Notes under the pieces: generated by a model | What the model saw: the letters and a program-made list of their open reading frames with translations, nothing else | Databases searched by the model: none | What the model was told of the DNA's origin: nothing | Assembly: GCA_029747015.1 (NCBI GenBank) | Contig: JAKOGI010003134.1 | Location: 1-64,000, forward strand | Direction: 5' to 3' | DNA: 64,000 nucleotides | Origin: Carnegiea gigantea | Taxonomy: Eukaryota > Streptophyta > Magnoliopsida > Caryophyllales > Cactaceae | Shown: positions 55,372-64,000 of the stretch, piece by piece | Numbering within the stretch: position 1 is the first letter of the stretch | How the letters are laid out: every line of letters starts with the position of its first letter | Translations under genes and position numbers: made by a program

Positions 55372-56570
55372 TACTCCCCGGGTTGTTTTGAGTTTGTCCT
55401 CAAACTCAAAGGGTTGGCAAGCTTCTCATGAAGGGAGGCATGCTTATGAAATGGGAGCTGTTGTAGGAAGTGGTCAAAGGGCATCACCTCTAGAGAGATA
55501 TAGAAGAGGGTGAGGGGAGGATGATAAAACGGGTCATACCTGGTGAGGAGAAGAGGCGGAAGTGGGAAATCTTCTTTGGGGGCAAGGGTTTGGGAAGGAT
55601 GAATGAGGGTTAAGGCTTGTCGGTCCTTTTGTGGTTTGAAGGGTTGGGAAGGTTGAATGGGGGTTAAGGTGAATTCTTCTTGGGTCAAGAGTTGCTCAAA
55701 CTTTTCAGCAACCCTACATGGCTTCATCACTTCAAGGTCTTTAACTACATGCTCTTCAATTCTTGGGGTTATGCTCAAATTCACCTCATTATCTTCTTGG
55801 CACCCTTCTTCGGTGAAGGATTGCTCAATTTCTTGCACAATCTCTTCTTGCTTCAACTCGGATCTTTGGGTCTCAAGTTCAATGGTCTCTTCATCACCAC
55901 AGTCACCAAAAACAAGAGGTAGGTCAACTAGGCTTGAAGCTTCCTCTCCTTGGATCTTTTCATCTTTGTTTGGCTTTTGAGAAACCTTCTCTAAGGGAAG
56001 TATTTCTTCTTTTTCAACCTTGAGTTCAATTTCTTCTTCAAGGCTTTCCTCCTGATCGTTCTCTTCTTCCACGGCTTTCCTTTCTTCCAAGGTAATGACC
56101 TCGTTATTTGGGCAATCCGTGGATAAGTGTCCAAGCCCTTGGCACTTGAGACACCTCCTAGGTTGTGGGGGAAAGATCATTTGTGGGGTTGGTTCTTTTT
56201 GTGGGGTGGAAGGGAATGAACCCGTGAGCTTAACGGAGATACTTTCTTTCATGGGCATGTAAGTGGATGGGTAAAAGGAATCCTTCAACTTACTACTCAA
56301 TTTCTTCCAAGTTCTCACCTTTTCTTTTCCTTTCTTTTTTCGCTCAAACTTGTATTTATTCCACCACTGAAGTGCACATCTTCTCAATCTTGAAATAACC
56401 ACTTTGAACTTCTCTTGGTCACTAAGGACACAACAAGCAAAAACTCGTTCCACCTTAGAAAACCAACCTGCGAACTCTTCCTTTTCGCCATGAAATTTTG
56501 GAATTGCAAAGCAAGCATATCCAATATCAATAAGAGCTAGTTCTTTCTCCAAGTTCTTTGAAGACGGCAT
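55083..56570 (-). CDS. intact Gag with LTR-encoded tail (495 aa), gag-only B element
   Basis: Open from ATG 56570 (MPSSKNLEKELALIDIG) to a stop at 55083. Gag core at residues 1-110 (KFHGEKEEFAGWFSKVERVFACC, LQWWNKYKFERKKKGKEK, KKLSSKLKDSF). CCHC knuckle CLKCQGLGHLSTDC near residue 140. A strongly acidic Glu/Gln-rich stretch, about 155-270, is followed by a Pro/Phe-rich segment (PSQPFKPQKD, PLPPLLLTRYDP). The frame then crosses the purine tract as NSKQPGEYDAYFHMHH and runs 97 codons into the 3' LTR, with KSVKQERAWELSYF and [14 protein letters not shown], ending near VPQLEAPHGF. The tail is shared with LTR tails of the gag-pol relative, marking it as a relic of the polyprotein end. No protease motif is present. 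Confidence 0.9.
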   Translation of the reverse strand: MPSSKNLEKELALIDIGYACFAIPKFHGEKEEFAGWFSKVERVFACCVLSDQEKFKVVISRLRRCALQWWNKYKFERKKKGKEKVRTWKKLSSKLKDSFYPSTYMPMKESISVKLTGSFPSTPQKEPTPQMIFPPQPRRCLKCQGLGHLSTDCPNNEVITLEERKAVEEENDQEESLEEEIELKVEKEEILPLEKVSQKPNKDEKIQGEEASSLVDLPLVFGDCGDEETIELETQRSELKQEEIVQEIEQSFTEEGCQEDNEVNLSITPRIEEHVVKDLEVMKPCRVAEKFEQLLTQEEFTLTPIQPSQPFKPQKDRQALTLIHPSQTLAPKEDFPLPPLLLTRYDPFYHPPLTLFYISLEVMPFDHFLQQLPFHKHASLHEKLANPLSLRTNSKQPGEYDAYFHMHHFYSRPISKKKSVKQERAWELSYFLLLCEFKDFRHHEEVKEVAKLCRKLAFIPEEVVPPSSRNFPLFVCTFGLPKVVPQLEAPHGFEF

Positions 56571-56634
56571 GAAGGATGAGGTCTAGGGTTCTTCGTGGAT
56601 TGATTTGAAACGAAAGTTGGCTGTGGCAAAGGTG

Positions 56635-56813
56635 GCACGGTCGTGCAAGGGGGCACGGGCAAGCCGTGCTATGCTTCGACTTGAAGAAATGCAGAAACTT
56701 ACCGTGGCACGGTCGTGCTTGGTGGCACGGGGGCACCGTGCTCCGTCTCGACTTGAAGATTTCTGGAAAAATGATATGGCACGGTCGTGTATTGTGGCAC
56801 GGGGGCACCGTGC
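56635..56813 (-). repeat. triple palindrome cluster in leader of the 54187 element
   Basis: Same three modules and spacing as at 1118-1296. The third hairpin is perfect here (56797-56813), while B1 has a mismatch; the middle of the first hairpin differs (GCAAG versus GCAGG). Confidence 0.8.
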
Positions 56814-56923
56814 TGCTTCTCTGGTCTTCGAGACTCGGATTGCCGGTTTGTGCCTCTTTTGTTTTTTGTATTTTGGCTTTTTGGGATGTATGTGGGTGTG
56901 ATGTGGGTCACTTAAAAGCCTTG

Positions 56924-56935
56924 GCTCTGATACCA
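56924..56935 (-). other. primer binding site, tRNA-iMet type
   Basis: Reverse complement TGGTATCAGAGC, 2 nt from the LTR start at 56938. Confidence 0.93.
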
Positions 56936-56937
56936 AT

Positions 56938-58114
56938 TGATGTAGATGTGGGTGGTAAGTGAACCAAATCAACTCAAACTCAAACTAAACAAGAATCAAC
57001 CAAAGAAAAGTCAATATGGTGGAAGATAGTTTGAGATGGTTTGAAGAATAATAACAAAAAGAACAAGGATAAACAAGACCTTGTAATTAAGATAATCCTT
57101 CACGGAGCCACTCAATGACTTGATCTTGGGCTAATTCTATTGTCTTAACCAAGGAATCACTCCAATTGGAAAAGGAAGAGAACCTAGAACACCACTTGAA
57201 TGAGCCAAATTCAAGATATAGAACTAGGAATTTTGAGACAAAAATGAGAATCACTCTCAAAGTGCTTGTATTACTTTGAAAATCTCTTACAATGCCGAAT
57301 GAATAGCTTCACACGCCCCTCCCCTTTTTATAGACTCAGCGAAAGACAATCAAATGACTCAAATAACTCCTAACAATTAAAACTAGCTAATGAAAAGTCT
57401 AAGAAAAATGAAAAGACTCATCATAAAAGGGGTGGGGGAGGTTACAAGGAATATTCTAGGATTTTTGCAGCTGATTCCATCAATCTAGAAGCATCTAAAA
57501 CGTGCACAATATCAGCCACACAAATATATGTAACCTAAGACTCTTCATATTCCCAGCATTAATCCTTGCAACTGCCTCAACTTCAACAGAGCATAACTTC
57601 CAGAATACTCGGCCAAAGCACGCGTTCTTGGGCTTGTTAGAAAGCCCTGGAAGTCTATTTTCCAGAATGGGCTCATTTGCTCAATTTGGATAAGCGTTTT
57701 GAAAGTTATGGCCCAAACAATGCACCTATCTCAGACTGGACTGGATCAGCACAACGTATCTTTGAGTGATATTTTTGCCCAATCAAATGATGTCCAAATT
57801 AAATAAAATTGGGCTTATTTTAAAGCTGACATCTTAAAATTCAAAACCATGTGGAGCCTCAAGTTGTGGGACCACTTTAGGTAGGCCAAAAGTGCACACA
57901 AAAAGCGGGAAATTTCTGGATGAAGGCGGAACTACCTCTTCGGGTATGAACGCCAATTTCCGGCAAAGTTTTGCAACTTATTTGACTTCTTCATGGTGTC
58001 TAAAGTCCTTGAACTCGCATAATAAGAGAAAATATGAGAGTTCCCATGCACGCTCTTGTTTGACACTTTTCTTCTTTGAAATTGGTCTTGAATAAAAATG
58101 ATGCATATGGAAAT
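56938..58114 (-). repeat. 5' LTR of the 54187 B element, tip lost
   Basis: About 1177 bp, matching 54187-55371 until the terminal palindrome, of which only TGATGCATATGGAAAT-like sequence remains. The last 10 bp are replaced by inverted LTR sequence. Confidence 0.9.
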
Positions 58115-58251
58115 TCCTAGTTCTATCCTTTTTTCTTGTGTAGTGAAGTTCTTCATCCATCTCATCCATCTTTCATTTCTCTTTCCAATTTGGCTTATTT
58201 GAGTTGGAGTTTGATTTGGTTCACTTAAAAAGCCTTGGCTCTGATACCAAT
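58115..58251 (+). repeat. inverted LTR fragments plus leader stub (rearrangement scar)
   Basis: 58115-58127 matches reversed LTR sequence (tcctagttctat). 58128-58221 matches the reverse of the LTR outer region at about 26915-27005 (cttcactacacaag, gaaagatggatgag). At cactta it joins the leader end of a minus-strand element (ccttggctctgatacca) with a PBS at 58238-58249. The two changes of source suggest template switching or end joining between LTR copies. Confidence 0.75.
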
Positions 58252-59380
58252 TGATGTAGATGTGGGTGGTAAGTGAACCAAATCAACTCAAACTCAAACT
58301 AAACAAGAATCAACCAAAGAAAAGTGAATATGGTGGAAGATGGTTTGAGATGGTTTGAAGAATAATAACAAAAAGAACAAGGATAAACAAGACCTTGTAA
58401 TTAAGATAATCCTTCACGGAGCCACTCAATGACTTGATCTTGGGCTAATTCTCTTGTCTTAACCAAGGAATCACTCCAATTGGAAAAGGAATAGAACCTA
58501 GAACACCACTTGAATGAGCCAAATTCAAGATATAGAACTAGGAATTTTGAGACACAAATGAGAATCACTCTCAAAGGTGCTTGTATTACTTTTGAAATCT
58601 CTTACAATGCTGAATGATTAGCTTCACATGCCCCTCCCCTTTTATAGACTCAGCAAAAGACAATCAAAAGACTCAAATAACTCCTAACAATTAAAACTAG
58701 CTAATGAAAAGTCTAAGAAAAATGAAAACACTCATCATAAAAGGGGTGGGGGAGGTTACAAGGAATATTCTAGGATTTTTGCAGCTGATTACATCAATCT
58801 AGAAGCATCTAAAACGTGCACAATATCAGCCACACAAATATATGTAACCTAAGACTCTTCATTTTCCCAGCATTAATCCTTGCAACTGCCTCAACTTCAA
58901 CAGAGCATAACTTCCAGAATACTCGGCCAAATCACGCGTTCTTGGCTTGTTAGAAAGCCCTGGAAGTCTATTTTCCAGAATGGGCTCAATTGCTCAATTT
59001 GGATAAGCGGTTTGAAAGTTATGGCCCAAACAATGCACCTATCTCAGACTGGACTGGATCAGCACAACGAATCTTTGAGTGATATTTTGCCCAATCAAAT
59101 GATGTCCAAATTAAATAAAATTGGGCTTATTTTTAAGCTGACATCTTAAGCTTCAAAAGCACATGGGCCCTCAAGTTGTGGGTCCACTTAGGTAGGCCAA
59201 AGTGCGACGACATGGATTGGGAAAGATCGGGAATTTTCTGGATTTGCGATCTTCGGCGAACCTCTTCGGCATAACGCCAGTTTCCGGCAAGTTTGGCAAC
59301 TTCCTTGCCTCTGTGAGCTTGAGTGATCCTCCTTGGGCTGATGCTTGATGCGTCATTGGCTTCTCCGATGGTCTCCATCA
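58252..59380 (-). repeat. LTR of B2 subtype next to PBS stub (5' LTR of a lost element)
   Basis: 1129 bp, plus ends TGATGTAGATGTG and GGTCTCCATCA. With PBS 58238-58249 on its left it would be the 5' LTR of an element whose internal part is gone. The right 200 bp contain many small indels compared with 60290-60496. Only ttat separates it from the next LTR. Confidence 0.82.
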
Positions 59381-59384
59381 TTAT

Positions 59385-60496
59385 TGATGTAGATTTTGGT
59401 TTCACAGTGACCAATCACTCAAACTCAAACTACAAGAATCAACCAAAGAAAAGTGAATATGTGGGAAGATAATTTTGAGATGGTGGAGAATATACCAAAA
59501 AGAACCGGATAAACAGACCTTGTATTAAAAAATCCTTCACGGAGCCACTCAATGACTTGACCTTGGGCTAATTCTCTTGTCTTAACAAAGGAATCACTCC
59601 AATTGGAAAAGGAAGAGAACCTAGAACACCACTTGAATTAGCCAAATTCAAGATATAGAACTAGGAATTTTGAGACACAAATGAGAATCACTCTCAAAAG
59701 TGCTTGTATTACTTTGGAAATCTCTTACAATGCTGAATGATTAGCTTCACATGCCCCTCCCCTTTTTATAGACTCAGCAAAAGACAATCAAAGGACTCAA
59801 ATAACTCCTAACAATCAAAACTAGCTAATGAAAAGTCTAAGAAAAATGAAAAGACTCATCATAAAAGGGGTGGGGGAGGTTACAAGGAATATTCTAAGAT
59901 TTTTGCAGCTGATTACATCAATCTAGAAGCATCTAAAACGTGCACAATATCAGCCACACAAATATATGTAACCTAAGCCTCTTCATATTCCCAGCATTAA
60001 TCCTTGCAACTGCCTCAACTTCAACAGAGCATAACTTCCGGAATACTCGGCCAAATCACGCGTTCTTGGGCTTGTTAGAAAGCCCTGGAAGTCTATTTTC
60101 CAGAATGGGCTGATTTGCTCAATTTGGATAAGCGGTTTGAAAGTTATGGCCCAAACAATGCACCTATCTCAGACTGGACTGGATCAGCACAATGTATCTT
60201 TGAGTGATATTTTGCCCAATCAAATGATGTCCAAATTAAATAAAATTGGGCTTATTTTAAAGCTGACATCTTAAGCTTGAAAACCATGTGGAGCCTCAAG
60301 TTGTGGGTCCACGTTAGGTAGGCCAAAAGTGCACACAAAAATCGGGAAATTTCTGGATGAAGGCGGCACTACCTCTTCTGGCATGAACGCCAATTTCCGG
60401 CAAAGTTTGGCAACTTCCTTGACCTCTTGAAGCTTGAGTGAGTCCTCCTTGGGCTGAGCTTGATGGTCCTTGGGCTTCTCATGATGGTCTCCATCA
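59385..60496 (-). repeat. 3' LTR of gag-pol element BX (B2 subtype)
   Basis: 1112 bp, plus ends TGATGTAGATTTTGG and GGTCTCCATCA, followed by the purine tract (TTACCCGGGGGAA in element sense). It matches the solo LTR at 26892-28004 and, except for the tip region, the LTRs of the gag-only B elements. The first 170 bp are noisy (missing and extra bases). Confidence 0.88.
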
Positions 60497-63400
60497 TTCC
60501 CCCGGGTAAGTGAAAGTTTGCCCTCAAACTAGGAAGGGGCTCATCATCGAAATAGGGGCTAAGATCGGAGACTTTGAAGGTAGCCGAAACTCCATAATCT
60601 CCAGGTAGATCAACCTTGTATGCATTGGGCCCAACCTTCTCAAGAATTTCAAATGGACCATCGGAACGCGGCATCAACTTAGATTTTCTCTTTGAAGGGA
60701 AACGCTCCTTCCTCATGTGAATCCATACCAAATCTCCTGGTTGAAAATGTACCTCCTTGCGCTGCTTGTTGGCGCTTTGCATGGCTCTTTCATTAGCCTT
60801 GGCAATGTTATCTCTAACTCTTGCATGAAGATCTTGGATCTCCTTGGCTCTTTTTCAGCTTCCCAACTAAATTTTGTGGGAGTTGGAATGGGAACAAGAT
60901 CCAAGGGACTCTTGGGATTGTAGCCATACACAACTTGAAATGGAGAGAGTTGGGTCGACTTACTAGGCCCTCGATTGAATGCAAACTCGGCATGTGGTAG
61001 CAACTCATCCCAATTCTTCAAATGCTTCTTCACTAGGACTCGAAGTAAGGTACCCAAAGTCCTATTAGCGACTTCAGTTTGGCCATCAGTTTGGGGATGA
61101 CAAGTAGTGCTAAACTTGAGTTGAGTACCCAATTTGCGCCATAGAGTTAACCAAAAATGACTAAGAAACTTGGAGTCCCGATCAGATACCATGCTCTTTG
61201 GAATGCCATGTAGTCTCACAATCTCCTTGAAGTAAAGATTAGCCACTTGAGTAGCATCATTAGTGGTGTGGCAAGGGATGAATGCGCCATCTTGGAGAAT
61301 CGATCCACAACCACCATAATGGAGTCTTTGTTCCTTTGGGTTCTAGGCAAACCCGTGATAAAATCCAGGCTAATATCTTCCCAAGGGGCTTGAGGAATGG
61401 GGGGTGGAGAATACAATCCTTGGGGCAAAGAATGGCTCTTAGCCATTTGACAAGTAGAACATCTTTTGATGAAATGCTCTACATCTCTTGACATCTTAGG
61501 CCAATAGTAGTGTTCCTTCGACATTGATCTAGTCTTCTCAACACCAAAATGGCCAGCTAGGGCTCCTCCATGCAGCTCTTGGATAAGCAGTTCACGAAAT
61601 CCACATTGAGGTATACAAAGGCGTGAACCTTTGAATAGGAACCCATCTTCTAAGTGGAACAACCCATGGGGGTGTTTTAGACACTTCTCAAAAATGTCCT
61701 TGAAATCATCATCTTTTGGGTACAAATCTTTAACAACTTCAAACCCAAGTACTTTAGCACTCAAAGTGGAGAGTAATAAGTACCTTCTTGACAATGCATC
61801 AGCTCCTTTGTTGAGAGTACCCGCCTTATGTTGGATAGTGAAGTGGAAGGACTGAAGATACTCTACCCATTTAGCATGTCTAGGGTTGAGCTTGTGTTGT
61901 CCTTGAATGTATTGGAGAGCTTCATGGTCGGAATGAAGGATGAACTCACCTCCAACTAAGTAATGACGCCAATGCTCCAATGCTCTAATGATTGCATAAA
62001 ACTCCTTGTCATAGGTGGAGTACTTCTTCTTGGCATCGTTGAGCTTCTCACTAAAAAAGGCAATGGGTCTCCTTTCTTGAGATAGGACAGCTCCAATTCC
62101 TACCCCGGATGCATCACATTCTACTTCAAAGACTTTGGTAAAGTCAGGCAAGGCTAGAACGGGTGAACTAGTGAGCTTCTTCTTGATCTCTTCAAAGGCT
62201 TGTTGTGCTTGCTCATTCCATGAAAACTCTTTGCCTTTAATTACCTCGGTCATAGGATCCACGATAGTGCTGAAATTTCTAATGAACCTCCGGTAAAATG
62301 AGGCTAGGCCATGAAAACTCCTTACTTGAGTGATGGATGTAGGAGTTGGCCACTCTTGAATAGCCTTGATCTTGCTTTCATCACCTTGGAGGCCTTGGGC
62401 GGAAACAATGAAACCCAAGAATACCACTTGAGGAGTGAAGAAAAAGCATTTCTCCATATTGCCATAAAGTTGTTCTTGTGAAAGAATCTCTAAAACTTGT
62501 TGCAAATGCTTGGCACGCTCCTCCTCGGTCTTGCTATAGACCAAGATATCATCAAAGTAAACGACAACACAAGTTCCAATGAGGGGCTTGAGAACTTGGT
62601 TCATGAGTCTCATAAAAGTGCTCGGGCATTAGTAAGCCCGAATGGCATTACAAGCCACTCATATAAACCTCCTTTAGTCTTAAAGGCGGGTTTCCATTCA
62701 TCACCTTCAAAAATACGAATCTGATAATAGCCACTTCTAAGATCAATCTTAGAAAAGATAGCGGCTCCGTGTAATTCATCCAATAGATCTTCCAATCGGG
62801 GAATAGGATACCGGTACTTGATAGTGATCTTGTTTATCGCCCGGCTATCAACACACATACGAATGCTACCATCCTTCTTAGGAACAAGGAGGGCGGGCAC
62901 GGCACATGGGCTTAGACTTTCCCGAATTAAACCCTTGTACAAGAGATCATCCACTTGTCTTTGGACTTCTTGAGTTTCGCTTGGAGACATCCGGTATGCC
63001 GGCTTGTTTGGAAGCACGGATCCGGGAACGAGGTCTATCTTGTGTTGGATAGATCTTGGAGGGGGAAGGCCATGTGGAATTTCTTGTGGAAAAACATGGT
63101 GATAGGCTTGTAGGAGAGGGGTGAGTAGTGGATGTGAGGGAGATGGTGGGTTAGACTCTTCTTGTAAAAGTATCAAGTCTTTAAAAGACTCATACTCATG
63201 GTGCTCAGATTTGAGAAGAGTAGTAAAGAAGACTTCCAAATGAGGATTGTCTTTTGGCTTAGAGGGGGAAGGACTTTTGAGTGGGGTAAGAGTGATTTTC
63301 TTACGGTCCTTGAGAAAAGAGTAAGTGTTCATCCGGCCATCATGGATGACACTTCTATCAAAAAGCCATGGTCTACCTAATAATATATGGCAAGCATCCA

Positions 63401-64000
63401 TGGGGACTATATCACACCAAATCTCATCTTTATAGTTTTTCCCAATTGAAAAAGAAACAAGACAACGGTGAGTAATTTGCAAACCTTTGCCTTGATTCAA
63501 CCATTGTATGGTGTAGGGATCTGGACGAGGAGAGACTTGCAGCTTGAGTTTGTCCACCATAGTCTTTGAGGCAACGTTAGCACAACTACCTCCATCAATG
63601 ATAAGGGAACAAACCTTGTCTCCTACGGTACCCCTGGTGTGAAAAATGGCTTCTCTTTGCTCCATGTCCTTTTGAGTGGCAATTCCACTCAAGGCCCGGC
63701 GGATAACAAGCAACTCTCCTTCATCGGGGCCTCCTCAACTTCTTCCAAACTTCCTTCTTCAAAGTGCTCTCCTTCTTCTTCATCATAGGCATGTTCATCA
63801 CATGCTTCTTGGTACTCCGCTAGGGAAACAATCCTCCTGTTTGGACACTCAGATGCATAGTGTCCCATGCCTTGACACCGAAAGCAACGAACCTTGTCCT
63901 TTGATTTGGGCTCTTGTATGGAGGGTTTTGGAGGGGTTGGAGTGGTGTTTTTGGTTTGTGGAGGTGGGGGATTTTGTGGACGAGGAGGGTAGTACGGAGG
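60369..64000 (-). CDS. gag-pol of element BX, candidate helper (partial, frameshifts in homopolymers)
   Basis: A near-complete Ty3/gypsy pol read leftwards. The gag knuckle [14 protein letters not shown] near 63840-63890 comes first. Protease [13 protein letters not shown] is near 63590 and [16 protein letters not shown] near 63370. RT covers 62450-62990 ([23 protein letters not shown] at 62548-62559). RNase H is at about 61860-62140 ([30 protein letters not shown]). The integrase H2C2 finger is near 61460-61600 ([27 protein letters not shown]). The core ([27 protein letters not shown]) and the end ([21 protein letters not shown]) follow. No in-frame stop is seen, but five single-base losses in base runs (near 63726, 62626, 61244, 60851 and 60500) split it into blocks. 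All could be sequencing errors, so the gene may be intact. The frame continues into the 3' LTR. Gag N-terminus, leader and 5' LTR lie right of the window. Confidence 0.88.

Larger units (their letters stand above)
54187..58114 (-). mobile_element. gag-only family-B element with open gag
   Basis: 3' LTR 54187-55371, gag 55083-56570, leader palindromes 56635-56813, PBS 56924-56935, 5' LTR 56938-58114. The 5' LTR stops inside its terminal palindrome and runs into an inverted LTR scar, so no right-hand TSD is present. The layout is the same as B1 and B3. Confidence 0.92.

Overview
The window is plant nuclear DNA made almost entirely of nested LTR retrotransposons of the Ty3/gypsy (Metaviridae) superfamily. 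No host gene, tRNA, rRNA or CRISPR array is visible. Evidence for a plant: PBS sequences matching the 3' end of plant initiator tRNA-Met (TGGTATCAGAGC), gag-PR-RT-RNaseH-INT order, CCHC gag knuckles, YFDD reverse transcriptase, 5-bp target site duplications (TSDs) and insertions inside insertions. All LTRs begin TGATG and end CATCA or a close variant. In several families the polyprotein reading frame runs past the polypurine tract into the 3' LTR. As I recall the family descriptions, these are traits of the CRM (centromeric) chromovirus clade, so a pericentromeric location is plausible but not proven. The species cannot be named.

Layout. 1-2580: end of a gag-only family-B element (minus), inserted in the gag of a family-A element (2581-4645, minus). 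4646-8080: unassigned spacer, a decayed LTR and an old gag-protease remnant (H). 8081-20482: family-C gag-pol element (plus, TSD caatg), carrying a solo LTR (8950-9923, TSD ttaat) in its 5' LTR and a gag-only B element (15854-19590, TSD tactt) in its 3' LTR. 20892-44141: a head-to-tail family-D array, LTR-internal-LTR-internal-LTR-internal with shared LTRs. It is split by a family-E deletion derivative (23918-29538, TSD caata, itself carrying a solo LTR at 26892-28004, TSD actcg) and by an intact gag-only A element (33643-38713, TSD ctagc). 44142-50114: family-F element (minus) with a gag deletion and a solo LTR (45965-47096, TSD ctttc). 50115-54186: a chimeric gag-only element A'. 54187-58114: a gag-only B element with an open 495-codon frame. 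58115-60496: an inverted LTR scar and two nearly abutting LTRs. 60497-64000: part of a gag-pol element whose LTR is related to that of the gag-only B copies, hence a candidate helper.

How the parts may work together. The gag-only elements keep LTRs, PBS, leader and an open gag, but lack PR, RT and INT. They resemble the class described as TR-GAG elements and presumably borrow enzymes from gag-pol relatives. Gag-only and gag-pol families that otherwise differ share a GC-rich palindrome module (GCACGG...CCGTGC plus a GCACGGCCGTGC-like palindrome) within about 300 nt of the PBS. It is a candidate RNA dimerisation or packaging signal and the best candidate here for an undescribed system. Consensus quality looks poor near 2.3-2.6 kb and 59.2-64 kb, so small frameshifts there may be artefacts. 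All boundaries were read by eye.
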